Assembly (NCBI RefSeq): GCF_029227915.1
Contig: NC_079883.1
Location: 15,130,001 to 15,190,000 of the forward strand
Origin: Hydractinia symbiolongicarpus
Taxonomy: Eukaryota > Cnidaria > Hydrozoa > Anthoathecata > Hydractiniidae
Direction: 5' to 3'
Length of the DNA: 60,000 bases
Shown: positions 1 through 12,200 of the stretch, one piece after another
How the letters are laid out: each line of letters begins with the position of its first letter
How positions within the stretch are numbered: the stretch's first letter is position 1
Position numbers and translations under genes: made by a program
Notes under the pieces: generated by a model
What the model was told of the DNA's origin: nothing
Databases searched by the model: none
Seen by the model: the letters and a program-made list of their open reading frames with translations, nothing else

Positions 1-637
1 ATTAATTACAGAAACAGTACTGGCAATGTGGAACCTCCCCCGACACCTTGTTTGATCGTGTTTGTCAGTGGAAGATTCAAAAAAAGTAAAAAATATTTTT
101 TGAAAAACAATATAATGCTGTTCAAATACTTGCTTCTGAGAAGTGCTAAAAGAATAGACTAAAAGTTTTAAGCAAGTTGATAATTTTGAACAATTCAAAG
201 CCTCGGCACGTAGAAAATGAGTTTTATATATAAAAAACGTGTGATAGTTTAAATTACTATGGAGAATAAGGCGTAACAAAAATAATGCAACATTCATTAG
301 TCTTTGTAAACCGTTTTAAATTTTTTTTTAAGAATTTGCAGAAGTTAAAAGTTTGACAAATTCTTTGTGAAATGGTGATGATTATAGCTGTGATAGGTTT
401 TGATGGTTTATAAAAAATGTCAAAAAGAATATATTAATAATATATATAATAATATTTTAATAAAATCTTTTTCTTTAGACAAGAACAAAATATACATTTC
501 CTGAAACACGACAATAAGAAAGAAGAAATTCTCAATTAAAAACGAATTACCACCAGCATATAAATTGACACAACACGCACAGCACCCAATTAAATATACA
601 AATAAAAGAGTTACAGGAGTTACAAAATCAGATACAA
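1..637. other. upstream region of the opsin, no gene seen
   Basis: AT-rich non-coding sequence. A low-complexity AT block lies at about 427-460. The last in-frame stop before the opsin start is TGA at 566-568, so the opsin frame cannot extend further upstream without splicing. Confidence 0.6.
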
Positions 638-1531
638 ATGTCTGCGTTCGTGATAGAAGCAGTTGCATTAAGCATTGTTATAGTTCTTTCCTTATGTTTT
701 AACGCGCTTGTAATTATCGCATTCTGTAAATATTTTGACACAACAAAAAGCAAAGATATATTCCTAGTAAGCTTAGCTGTAAGTGATTTATTACAAGCAA
801 TTATTGGTTATCCACCTGAAGTAAAGAGTATGTTGATTGGCACACAAGGAGTCGACTTTATAGTATGTAAAGCAGTTGGATTTTTCGTAACTTTTCTTGG
901 TCTAGTATCAATCAATCATATTGCGTATCTGGCATTGGAACGTCTTATTGCAGTTGCTTTCCCTTACACTATTTCTAAAATGCAAACCAAGCAATTTATT
1001 GTCATTTCATTGTCAGTTATATGGTTACTTGGGTTGTCCTGGGCTGTGTTTCCACTTTTGGGTTGGTCGGATTATGTGGAGGAATCTGACGGTATACGCT
1101 GCTCCATTGCATGGCAAGATTTGTCACCATCTGGCAGATCGTATATATATGCATTGGTGGTGTTTGAGTACGTGATCCCAGTATCCATTATGGCAACATC
1201 ATTTGCAGTTGTACGTAAAGTCGCGAAAGGCATGAATGAAAGGCAAAGGCAAATAAGTGGTTCACAGCATTCTGAAGATGCAATGAAAAAACATGACAAA
1301 ATGATTGTAGTTATGGCTTCGTCATATCTGATTGCATGGACGCCATATGCTGTTATATCTATTTATGGTACGATAACGGGTAATAAAATATCTGCTACTT
1401 TAGGCACAGCGTTCGCAATAACGGCAAAATCGTCAACGATGTTTAACCCAATGATATATGCTTTGCTTTATAATGACTTTAGGGGAAAAGTTAAGCGACT
1501 GTTTGGTCGGCGAGTTACTCCAGTGATGTAA
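638..1531 (+). CDS. intronless opsin (rhodopsin-like GPCR)
   Basis: A 297-residue light-sensing G protein-coupled receptor in the plasma membrane, read in a single exon from an ATG; an in-frame TGA lies 72 bases upstream. Seen: seven hydrophobic segments; Asp50 in helix 2; Cys77 and Cys155, the usual helix 3/extracellular loop 2 disulfide pair; Glu101-Arg102 at the end of helix 3; Trp234-x-Pro236 in helix 6; Lys264 exactly six residues before the NPMIY motif at 270-274. That is the spacing of the retinal-binding lysine in bovine rhodopsin, so this is an opsin and not just any rhodopsin-class receptor. Glu149 lies six residues before Cys155, the place of the ancestral counterion (bovine Glu181), while the vertebrate counterion site is Val80. 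Oddities: ERL instead of DRY/ERY, YND where rhodopsin has NKQ, a very short N-terminus and a tail with no palmitoylation cysteine. Lack of introns is common in cnidarian opsins. The G protein it couples to is unknown. Confidence 0.93.
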   Translation: MSAFVIEAVALSIVIVLSLCFNALVIIAFCKYFDTTKSKDIFLVSLAVSDLLQAIIGYPPEVKSMLIGTQGVDFIVCKAVGFFVTFLGLVSINHIAYLALERLIAVAFPYTISKMQTKQFIVISLSVIWLLGLSWAVFPLLGWSDYVEESDGIRCSIAWQDLSPSGRSYIYALVVFEYVIPVSIMATSFAVVRKVAKGMNERQRQISGSQHSEDAMKKHDKMIVVMASSYLIAWTPYAVISIYGTITGNKISATLGTAFAITAKSSTMFNPMIYALLYNDFRGKVKRLFGRRVTPVM

Positions 1532-2339
1532 ATTATAATTGAGGTAATGGGTCATTTAATAATATTGATGAAGGATTTTTAACAAATTCTGGAAAAAGTT
1601 ACGGTATTGTGGAAATAGGTTTTGTTTCTCGAGAAGAGGCACATGTTGTTATTTTGATGAGAACGGCTTGAATTCTAATACAGTTAATTTAATGTATTTA
1701 TCTGAATGCATCTGCTGTCCTCTCTGATAAAAACATTTTTTTCCCGCGGCACAACTCTACTCTATTATACAGTGGTGTCATAAGTCTGTGTGATTAAAAA
1801 TACTAAACCGATTACGCAATTGTCATTTCACTAAGACATGGCGTCAATATGCGCAAATGAAAATTGCCATCGCAATGCAAACTCGCACTTGAGTCCATAA
1901 AACTTATGAAAATTATCGTTTTCTAAGACATGGCCGGAATATCCCTCTACCAAGTTTAGAGGACAGGGGAATACATGGAAGGAGCATTGTGTTTTCGAAT
2001 AATTTCAAATCAAATTATTATCAGTTTCTACAACTAGTCTATGATAATACGCACTAGTATAACGTTGGTTATAACTCTTGTTGAATAATAACAAATTAGC
2101 TGCTTCTTACATCATTGCGTTAGATAGACGTCAATAACCTTCTCGGGAACATGGGAAATGTCTCTGCATGACATCGCGTTTAGTTTCTATTCTTATGGCA
2201 TGGGTAATAAAATTCAATGTGATAAGTGTCTATTGTTTAATGTAATAAGAATCTGAGCCAAACTATGTGCTGTAAAACGAGGTTAAACAATGATCGTGAA
2301 ATCCACTGAATGAAAATGTTAGGTCAGTATCCAGTACTG
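1532..2339. other. intergenic, downstream of the opsin
   Basis: No coding exon recognised. An AATAAA lies near 2207, too far from the opsin stop to be assigned to it with confidence. Confidence 0.5.
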
Positions 2340-3475
2340 TTCATGAAAGCCAATTTCTTCAAAATGTATTTAACCGGCGTTCAGATAAAAAAATAATAGT
2401 GTTGACATTGAGTGAAATACATATCTGATTCTTTAAGCTTAAACTCCCGATCAACTTTGATTAAGAAAAGCACAAAGAATCTTGGGTCTTCAGTGACAAA
2501 AAATATTTACAGAACAAGGACATTTCACTTCCAAACAAGCTTTTGGACAACAGGAGCAGGTGTCTATTCCACCAAGACAAAACCGATAAACGATAAATCT
2601 TTTTCTATATACAACCAAAATTCTACCATTTAAAGATCTTTGCCATTTTCACCCTGGCTAGCAACAAATTTATTCACTGCAATAACTTCCATTGTGCAAC
2701 CATATTTTTAAGCAGGAATGTTAGGACTAGCAAAAATTTAATTTGATACTTTTTAACAACTGCTACAGATTATCAGTTGAACGATTTCTTAAACTGATTT
2801 GCATTTTTGTTTAACCTCTCTTATCTTTTGGAAGCAGTTATAACACCTTTTTGACATGCAACCACAAGCTGTTACCACTCTGTACACGAAATTCTGACTG
2901 TATGCATTTAAAATATGCGAGATTTTTCAAATGCGAAATATTCAAACCTCCAAAACTGCGTAAGAATTGTCTACCTCACAAGTTTTAACTTTCGCACTTA
3001 CAAATTTTCGCGAATAAGACCTTATTTTACATTTTGCGGTTCGGCAAAAATATTTTTTTCTTGACTAGCGTTCTATCGGACCAAGCGCACGCGGAGATAA
3101 TGTTTTGATGATGGAGATAATGTTTTTTTTTTTGAAGTTAATTACCTCTGTCCTTCTTCGCCACTCATTTCAAAATTGGTCGACGTTTGCAGCGAGTTGA
3201 AATTTCAGTTCCTTCACCGCTAAAGAAACTCCTTTGAATTGGACATCAATAAAACATCATCAACAGTAAAAACTTCCACAGGCTTCTCACGAGCTTCGAC
3301 AATCTCTCAGATAAAGTCGATTTTTGCGTTGCAAGGACTCCTTAAAACTGTCTGCAATATCTTGTACACAAAGTGGCTTAACATTAACATTAACTTTAAA
3401 TGGGTTGTACTGGCTTTTAGCCCTAGCGTATTTTCCACAATTACTCAAATCGTCATAACTAAAAAATAAATTTGA
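2340..3475 (-). pseudogene. decayed YqaJ-type nuclease (exonuclease/recombinase fold)
   Basis: Read on the minus strand, three frames broken by stops and frameshifts give fragments in the order expected for the YqaJ-like nuclease family of invertebrate genomes. Around 2690-2640 there is a KYGCTMEVIAVNKF segment. Around 2590-2540 comes a Cys-rich stretch followed by CLEVKCP, whose E-x-K is the metal-binding motif. Around 2500-2420 comes DPRFFVLFLIKVD followed by FKLKESDMYFTQCQ, like the E/D-F-x-L...Y-Y-x-Q-x-Q region of the family. Further upstream, 3470-3250 contains a coding-like stretch (SYDDLSNCGKYARAKSQYNP) that probably belongs to the same relic. The aspartate expected before the ExK motif is not intact, and several stops show it is dead. 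Such genes are often multi-copy and probably carried by mobile elements. Boundaries are approximate. Confidence 0.5.
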
Positions 3476-4026
3476 AGATAGTGGCGTACGGTGCGGCCAT
3501 CTTTCTGAAGCTCATGTTAATACGCGTGAGAAAGCCAAGTTTTGTAACCTCCGATTGCATGCAAGCATCACAGGCTGGAATGAAAGCAGCAACCGACTTA
3601 AACAAAACGCTCACGTATGGGTTTTTTGGGGGTACAAGTAAAAATCACGGATGGTGTGTTCACAAAGTTTGGTGATTTCATTGTTAATAATATTATGTGG
3701 AAACGTAGAAACGTGCCTAGGTAAATGTGTTTTAGAAATTCCATCTCAAGTGTTTAAATAAAAAACTTTAAACTATGAATAACAAATGAGATACTATTTT
3801 ATCGATTTTACTGCAGTACGTGATTTTTTGGAATTTTCCACGGACTAATTAATAATAATGGCTTTTCCACTACAAATTTACAAAGATTTTTTGAGAGAAG
3901 ATTTTGATACTTCGAGTTACCGTCTACCTCGAAATTTTAACGAATTGATTGCATGTTACCAATATTTACCGTGAAAGGAATGATGTTAACAAGAGATTCA
4001 ACTGTTCTTATGACATCAACTACTGA
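3476..4026. other. intergenic, possible further relic coding sequence
   Basis: Short open frames on both strands, none recognised. The minus strand near 3590-3490 has a Cys-x2-Cys-containing open stretch that might continue the neighbouring YqaJ relic, but this is too weak to call. Confidence 0.35.
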
Positions 4027-4071
4027 CAGCTTCATAAAATACAAATTTTCAATTTGTATTTTATGAAGCTG
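4027..4071. repeat. perfect 21-bp inverted repeat with 3-nt loop
   Basis: Arms 4027-4047 and 4051-4071 are exact reverse complements separated by TTC. A transcript of either strand would fold into a perfect hairpin. No terminal repeats or coding sequence are associated with it. Confidence 0.85.
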
Positions 4072-5570
4072 CTTGTTAGACACCTGCAAAAATAGTAGAA
4101 CAATGATAATCAATTATAAATCTTATTTACAAAATAATAAAGTTAAAAAAGATCTGGATGCGTCTTTTTGGTCACGAGACTACCAGGCTACAACTGTTGA
4201 CGCTTCGACTGCTGCCTCATCGATAGTGCCGTAGTTGACATGTAACTTACATAATCAAGCGTATCAGAAGTCCTTAGTTGACCTCTTCCTTAAAACAACA
4301 AGAGATAAATTAAGAGATACTTTACTTCGTAATTATAAAAGGAACTACGCGAGATGAAAATCACTGAAATTACAACGACAAATTTAAAAAATTAATAACT
4401 TTAATTGAGGCAAAACTCCCTTAATAGAACAACTCACACTTTACTTGCAAAATTAAAACCAAACCTAAACAACGAATGCAGTGGAAACAGTCTTCACATC
4501 TATAGCAGCTCCTGCTTTTACATCTTGTGGGATCTCGCAACTTTTTGGCTGCAGTGCATTCATTAGATGTTTTATTATTTCGAAAAATGATCAAGAAACA
4601 GCCATTTTAAAAACATTTATAAACAGAGAGAATAAGAGCAACAAATATTATCAAATGTAGTAGTAGCTATGTAGTAATTAACTAATTATTGACGCCAATC
4701 ATGACACCAATAAAAGGAAGATGCTGTTTGATATCCATATCCAATGCACAGCAAAACATCCATAACATTACCGAACTAGTTTTTATCCATGCACATAATT
4801 AGTTAGTAATGGTAAATTATTATGTTACACTTAATGTACCCACATTTTACATATGAAAAAACGAAGCGCTCAAAATGTAGAATTAACTATCAGTCTAATC
4901 ACACATTCTACATTTTAAGTAATACTAGTTGGCGATATCGATCTTAAGGTCCTGATCTTCGTTCAGGTGCTTCCACATGTACAACAACTTCGTCAAAGCG
5001 TAGGGCGGCACGGAATTGCACGACGTGTAAGAGTTGAAGCTAGTCGTAAAAGAATTCTCTCTATCCGTCTCAGTGTTTCATGTAGTACACTACGGGTACA
5101 CTACCCGAAAACAAACCGCGATAAAATCAGCCGTTCTCAAATTATTCGTTCTTGTACTTATTCTAGCTACTATTTAAGATTTCGGATGTATCAGAAATCT
5201 TATTTAAATGAGCGGTCGTTTCCTTCTTCTTTTTCTCCTTCTCCTTCTCCTTCATTTAAAGTTCGACCTGACCCCGCGACCTAGAGATATTGTTATAGAC
5301 TGTTGCTTTAATATTAATTGATGAGCTATGCTAGATACTTTTCTCAAATTTTCGTTTCCGGTTATGTTTTTAATGAGCCCTAGGGGTTCACCAAGCTGTG
5401 AATCAAATTTTTTTTGAAGGAAGAGGAATATTTGGTTCTGTCAGTATAATTATTTAACTGCCTAAATTTCAGTTCTATCAACGTTTAAGATATTCTCTTT
5501 ATTGTGTCTATGTTTTCACATATTAAGATGAAAATATCATCACGTTTTCTAGCCATGTAATAATCTGAAA
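4072..5570. other. intergenic, short inverted repeat, no gene recognised
   Basis: A 12-bp inverted repeat (AAAATGTAGAAT at 4872-4883; its complement at 4905-4916) lies here. An Arg-rich 105-codon open frame at 4967-5284 resembles no family I know and opens without an ATG, so it is not called a gene. Confidence 0.45.
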
Positions 5571-6435
5571 CAAAACAAGAAGCCCTGGGGGCTCTAAAAA
5601 TTTCCGCTCGCTACCAAAATATTTGATGACAACCTACTAATTCGTTGTGTTATCGTGTCAAACATTCGAAGAGTTTTGGTGCACGAAGCTCTGAAGATAA
5701 AGCACACAAGTGACATTATATGTTATAACAACCGCAAACAAAACGCAATGTTTCATAATAAACTCACATTTTAAAATAAATTGCTAACAAAAAATACAGC
5801 CTATCATTTATGGTTGAAAGTCTTGCGGTTGAGACGTTTATGGTCTTAAACGGCATTTAGTTGACAAAAAATCAAAAATTTGATGTGACCAACATTTTCA
5901 GCACACTTTCTTTATTAACTATGCCAATTTTTGTCGAAAATAAAGTAGTTTTAATTTTTGGACAAATTTTGGCCTAAAATGACATTTAAGGTAAACAAGA
6001 AATCAAAATTTTGATGTCATTATCATGTTCAGCATACTTTATTTGTTAACTGTGCCAAATTTTGTTGAAAATAAAGTAGTTTTAATTTTTGAACAAATTT
6101 TGGCCTAAAATGACATTTAGGTGACAAAAATCAAAATTATGATGTCACCATTATGTTCAGCATACCTTTTTTGTTAAGTGTGCCAAATTTTGTCCAATTT
6201 TGGCCTGAAACATCATTTAGATGATTTCCCAGTACTTAGGGAGCTTGGGTACGAAGTTTTAATCTATGACGTTCAATTGACCATTTGGGACAGGGTTAGT
6301 TAGTCAGTTCAATACTATCCTCCTCTCAGATGAACGTGAAATCCCAGGGTCGATTTTTTCTCAAAAAATGCTCCGAAAGAAAAAAACGACGGTTTTAAAG
6401 AATTTCCTACGCCTTCGGGCGCGGAAATTCAACAA
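5571..6435. repeat. dispersed repeat, copy 1, with internal ~130-bp tandem units
   Basis: Matches 45670-46735 from its first bases (AAACAAGAAGCCCTGGGGGC) to its last. The interior is about three units of a 128-131 bp tandem repeat, each with a TTTTAATTTTTG...TTTTGGCCTAAAATGACATTTA core (anchor points at 5947 and 6078). The 3' end is a hairpin, GAATTTCC at 6400-6407 pairing with GGAAATTC at 6423-6430; the 5' end has the palindrome AGCCC-TGG-GGGCT. No protein is encoded. It is a non-autonomous mobile element of undetermined class. No target-site duplication could be fixed by eye. Confidence 0.8.
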
Positions 6436-7148
6436 TTTCAAGATTTTAGCTAGCTAACGTAGATTTCAAGGCAGCATCCTGCTGAAGCCAGCTAGCTGTA
6501 GCTAGTTTGGTTTATTATTATTCATTTTTATGTTGGGGTTGTGGCTCTCTTCTAGCTAGCTCTAGGTACTTCTGGCTGAAGAGTAAAAGTAGCCAAATGC
6601 AGTTTGGCTGGCTACAACAAAATTCTTAATCAATATTTCTTATGCTAAATGCAGTTAGTAGGTAGCGACACCTTTTATTAGTGTCATTAAAACTTACTCC
6701 TCAAAATAGAATTGCTGAGTGATTTTTTTAGCTGGACAGGGTAACGACAGGCTGTTTTGCCCTTGTTCTTATTTAAACTGAAGTTGCAATAAAGTTTATT
6801 TGAAAAGGGTATTACGCCTAAACGCATTGACGACACGGTTTACCTGTACTAACCGCTCATTTCAATGTTAACGATGGCTGTTTCCTGAGTTTCTGTTTAG
6901 CCGAAGTTACGATGAAGTTTTTTTCAAAAAAAGGGTATATATATTATGTACTAATCCTCAGTCCGGAGTAATATTTATTTTTGAATTTTTAGCGGGAACG
7001 TTCTCTGAAAAATAAAAAAGGTTGGCCAACTGTTTTTGCTATAACAATGAGTTGTAAACTGTGTTTTTATTTCAGCTAAAGTTGTCAAAAGTTATTTTTT
7101 TAAAAATATATTACACTGGAAGGAACATAATGTTCTATTCCTGGCTAG
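6436..7148. other. intergenic, low-complexity CTAGCT-rich stretch
   Basis: GCTAGC/CTAGCT words recur at 6450-6560. No exon or element recognised. Confidence 0.5.
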
Positions 7149-7965
7149 TCATCATCATCACCATCATTCTCGGCTTAACGTCAGTTTGCGATGCTAGCAT
7201 GGGTTGGACGAGGTATATTAATGACCCTCTTCCAATCTGATCTAGACTGTGTTTGATGTAAACTCAACTTCCTCTGTATCAAGTCTGTCCTTATAACCTC
7301 CTGCCAAGTCTTTCTCGGTTGGCCTCTGGGCTTTGCCCCAGGAACTATCAAGTCTCATTACTTTCTTACCAAATTATCCTCCTCCATTCTTTCCAAGTGC
7401 GATTTAATCTTCTTATCTGGATAACATCTTTAATTCTACGGATACTTAGCATGCTTCTTAGCTCATCTGAACTCTTTCTGTCTCTCAGACTGGCGTTACA
7501 CATCCACCTAACCATTCTCATATCATTCCTTTCTAAACGGTCAAGATCTTCCTGCTTCACTGCCCATGTCTCACTAACGAAGTAACTCTGAACTTTTTCC
7601 AAGTAGAACCTATCCTGCAAGTAACACTTCTTTCAACACCCCCTTCACTGCCCTACATATCACCTAAGTAACAGAAGTTCTCAACTATCTCTAACGAGCC
7701 ACTGTTATACATCATTAAAGCTGGAAATACTTCATTCTCTATAATCTCACCTTTGCAACGCTTGCATACCAACTGAATGTCAGCTCTTAACCTTCCACTA
7801 ATACTACTGCACTTCTTATGTACCCAACTTTTGCAAATCTGACAAAAAATTGAGTTACTACCAACCCCTTTCCTGCAAACTCCACAAGGACACTTTCCAA
7901 CTACAAGGTCACACTTGGCTGCAATGCTACTAATCATGACTTTAGACTTTGCTGTGTTCACCCTA
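7149..7965 (-). mobile_element. 3' fragment of a non-LTR retrotransposon (LINE), inactive
   Basis: Minus strand. From 7961 to 7655 the frame encodes a zinc cluster of Cys/His pattern (CPCGVC, FCQICKSWVHKKC, CKRC), followed by FCYLGDM, the segment that follows the fingers in reverse transcriptases of this type. After frame breaks around 7655-7620, the frame 7620-7366 gives ETWAVKQEDLDRLERNDMRM and VRWMCNASLRDRKSSDELR, the conserved C-terminal region of these elements. The copy ends at 7149 in an ATG/ATC microsatellite preceded by the complement of TTCTCGGCTTAACGTC, a typical 3' terminus. The reverse transcriptase core and ORF1 are missing, so this is a 5'-truncated, frameshifted remnant. The exact clade is not determined. 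Confidence 0.8.
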
Positions 7966-9155
7966 GTTTACTTATTAATACCACGGAATCGCATTTTGAA
8001 TTTAGTCTCTATTGTCAATTCTAAACCGATGAACGTAGTCTTAACCTTTTTATTTCTTTCGCCTACTCCTATTTCTTTTTTAAACTTGTAGGTTGAAACT
8101 TTGTGGTCAAATCTTAGATATCTTAAACTTGATAAAGATTTTAGTCATGTCACAGGTATAATAAAACATTTCCAAAATATCGCTACACCACAAGCAATGA
8201 TATTTAATAAATGGATATGCTAAAAGGTCTTCGTTTCTTGTGATTGTTAAGTGTCACAAATCACGTTTTGGACATTTGTAGTACATGAAACATTTTGCAA
8301 GTTCAAGATAATACCACGGGATAATACCTATTTATTTCAAATAAGTGAACAACGCTGTAGAAGTTCTGTACAAAACAGGCTACTGGCAACCTTATGTATA
8401 GGGAACAAAATTACACACGAACAAGAATCTGAAATCTTTTAGTCTGCAAGGGCTTTTCATTCTTTATAAATTTATAAATTCAAAAAAACGTGTAAAGCAG
8501 TTGGGAATGTTATACCAACAACCTGCTCCAGTGAAATAAAAACATAATTAGTAGATACTGTGTCAGAATTTATTATATTTCGTACCAAAAGTAAATCTTT
8601 ATTAACATTTTAAAAGGTTATGTGATTTTTTATATATATAAGTGAAAAGAAGTTCAGGCGTGAGTCAAAACTTTTTTTATATATATAAATGAAAAGAAGT
8701 TTAGACTATTGTTGAAATTAAACAGAAAATCGTACATTCGGAGAATTGAATAGGAAAACCCTCGGGTGCAAATAACAATTATTAACTATGAATTAATTTT
8801 TTTTTCACATGATTTTTTTTTCAACCGGCGAAAAAAAACCATGTGGTTGAGTGTCAATTTGAAAAAAATTTTTAAAGTGTAAATTCTTAAAAAATATAAA
8901 ACGTAGAAAAAATAAATTAACAAATATTCAGTGCATAAAAATAATCGAAACTTGAGCTACATGGGTTGCCAGGTTGTGCATTCTGAAAGCTACCGGGTCG
9001 TCAAGGATGAAGTAACCTAACTATGCATTATAAAACACAGAAGGCAGCTGCAGCAAATAATATCGAAAAAACATTAAAGTCCCTGTTTCATTTCCCCTTT
9101 ACGGAGGTCAATTTTTTTAAATAGTTATGTATATGTATGAGCCGTGGTGTTTCGA
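7966..9155. other. 3' flank of the large EGF gene, with a short direct duplication
   Basis: Likely contains the 3' UTR of the minus-strand gene ending at 9156. A possible minus-strand poly(A) signal (TTTATT on the plus strand) lies near 8568. A 28-bp direct duplication (TATATATAA, then GTGAAAAGAAGTT or ATGAAAAGAAGTT) lies at about 8626-8655 and 8671-8700. No other gene seen. Confidence 0.45.
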
Positions 9156-9294
9156 TCATCTTTCATCCTCAGGAATATCTTTATATTGCGTTGGTACTAC
9201 ACCACGAGGCACATACATGCTTCTCGCCCTCATTTGACCGAAGGGGAACGGCGTCCATGAGGCGCTGCCATCATAACTGCTAGATGTGTCAGAG
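9156..9294 (-). CDS. exon 40: cytoplasmic tail and stop
   Basis: A TTTTTTAG acceptor, then [17 protein letters not shown] ... [13 protein letters not shown] and a TGA at 9158-9156. The tail is short, Ser/Tyr-rich and carries no recognised signalling domain. Confidence 0.8.
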
Positions 9295-12200
9295 CTAAAA
9301 AAAATAAAAAAGAGGTCATTTTAATATAATTTACCGAGCCTTTTTGCCGTTAGGGAGTACAATTAATTATTTACGCAAAAGAAATATAAAGATTACAGCC
9401 ATGTATGTTAAAAATTGATTTAAGTGTTTTTATGCGTGGTCTGGATTTTGACATCTACATGTTTAAACGTATTGGGTCCAAATTATTAGAACACCATAAA
9501 AATTCGCTTTTATACAGTACCTCTGCTATGATGCAGACAAGTTTGAAAATCAGGTAAACAAGTTTTGCAAGTTATTTGATTGCCCTGTGAGTCTTCAAAT
9601 TTAAAAAATCTTTCTCAAAAATTAGCAGTTTGCAAAAGATTTTGAGCACAGGATTTTAGACAATGCATTCTTACAACTGGTTAGGACTTTGTGTACAAAT
9701 ATAAAAACAAAAGTGGCTTACTCTTTTGATGACTTTCTTTTCCTGCGATTCAAGACGAACCAGATAAGTAAAATGATGAGAATCAACAAACCAACACCAA
9801 CTGTCGCAAAAATTGCAGCTAACGTCGTTAAGTCTGATATAAAAAAAAATTAAATTAAATAATCTCAGCAAGCTAGTCTCGTTCTTGTGATTGGTTGCTC
9901 TCAAAGCTTTAAATATGTGTTAACATTACCGCACTTATTTTTGCAGGGAGCCTTATTAATAGGCGAATTGCGCCAGGCGAACCGCGCAAGTACTTCGTTT
10001 GCCCTCGTTTACATTATTGACATTCTTAGTACATTATTTTTCTGCCAGAACTTTATTGGCTTGCATGGCTTGCAAATCCTTGCAGAGAGGTCATGTTCAT
10101 AAAGGGTAGGAAATTAGACCGATTGGTTAAAAGATAACACGTGTAAATAAATCATTACCATCATCGCCATCGTCAATCTTTTTACAAGTATCACCGGTTC
10201 CTTGGTAACCAGTATTACAAGCGCATGTGAAGCCGGGGTCTGCATTAGTGCAAGTAGCTTGTGTGTGACAGTTGTGAACGCCAGTGGCACATTCGTTTTG
10301 ATCTAAAGAGAGATATGAAAACTAGGGAATATAATTGCTAATATCAATGCCTGTCACACACTTAGTTATTTTAAACATTAGGATACATGCAAACCCGGAA
10401 GAACTATTTTACTTTCTTCCCTTACAAAAAAAATCACATCCAGTCAAAATTTAGACGCCCCGATGAAAAAACGCCATACCATCCTCGATTTGCTTGTCAT
10501 AGCAAAGAACGTAACTTATCTTCGCATGTGCTTCAGTTAATACTGGGAGATATGAACGCATTTATGAAGATATTGAGAAAATATGTTTATCAAAAAACGT
10601 TGAAAGTAAGCTTAAGTCAACCAAAAAAAATTGCTATCTATAAAAATGCAGCACGGTAGAAAACAAAATCTTGCTTTATCGTTGCACAATAGAGCCAAAA
10701 AAAGCGCCAAAGTAGGTTGGTTAGTCAAGGTATCAACCAAACTACAGACATTACCTGTAATGGCGTGTGATGTTGGTATAACACGCGCTGTAAAGCCTAC
10801 AACAGTCAGAGCATCGCTTCTGGCAGTGAAACCGTTCTGTAATTTTGTTTGGACAATAGACGGGGTGTCTGAGTTGTTATTGTAAAACACTAGCTCGTAC
10901 GTTACTGTAATGTTGTTTGAAACAGATTGCTGGGCGGGCCTGGAAAAAAAAGAAACTCGTTAACAATGCGCTAGTAAGAAAATGATTCGTCACATTTACG
11001 TCGAATATGAAATAACATGTTAATATGATTCCACTAACGGAGCTGTTAAATAGTAAATCAACCAACGGAGCTGGTAAATAGTAAATCAACTAACGTAATC
11101 GTCTTCACATTCACCGACGCTATTGAGTTCGAAGTACTGCTTAGTACGGCGTAAATCTAAAAAAAGCGGATTTAAACGCGTTATATATAATTGGATACAA
11201 CTTGGCAGCTTGACTTTTTCAGAAGTAAAAAAAGCGGCAGAATACGTACGCCTTCTTCAACAGCAGCTTTGTATTTCTTGTGAAGCGTTGACGAAGGATT
11301 CCCAAGGGCAGTGCGCACATTCGCATCATTTAAATTGATTTGGATGCCATCCAGAACAGAGTCGTAAAGCCCGATGACACCATCTTGATGAATAAATCCT
11401 GGAAGGGAGAAGAAAAGCCATTTAGTATAGATCCTAGTAGAAAGAATATTCTCACAAATACAAATTCTGACAGTTAGGACGTAAAATAATTTGTTAGAAA
11501 TAATCACCCAACCTATTGCTGCACAATTGAAGCCGTCACCCTGGAAACCGTTTTTACACACGCAGTTGTAGGAATTTTGCACATTCACACAGGTTGCCTC
11601 TTTGTGACATATGTCCCGGTTGTTTGCACATTCGTCAAAATCTAAGAAAGGAATACGGTTAAAAGAAACTACCATTTTGTTTTTTGAAATTTTGACGTGG
11701 ATTAACTTAGCTACCGTGTCTTTTTCGAAGGCGGTAACGACCACGGGAGACAAAATATTTGTTAAACTTTAGTCAGCCGTACTCAAATATTGTCAAAAAT
11801 AAAAGTTTGGGGATACACAATCGCAAAAAATGCTTGAATCTTTGCGCAAACGTTTTGTTCCCTATCACAACTTCGATACAGCTAGCAAATTTAAACGTAC
11901 CATTAATTGTAATACTACGTTGGGTGACTGTAGCGTTAAGTTTCCCGCCATCCAATTTGTAGTTTGCAACACGGAACAACTCAACCAATCTGGTTTGGAG
12001 GGTAGCTGCGGTGTCATTAATGACCACAAAAGATCCCGCTGTGTAGTGGACCGTGACTCCAGTTAGTGTCGGTCTAGAAAGATATTAGCTAGGTAATTAC
12101 ATTAAACTAGTCACTAGAAGTTACTAAGAGAAAAGAGGAAAAGTGTATACTAAAAAGTGTTTAATAAAAAAGGTGTACGGACGCGTTTGTTGCAGTTCTG

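Noticed and set aside
3472-3675. Plus-strand frame of 67 codons
   Set aside because: The complementary strand has equally good fragments next to the YqaJ relic. Neither could be tied to a family.
4967-5284. Arg-rich 105-codon open frame
   Set aside because: No ATG at its start, no recognised domain and no splice context.
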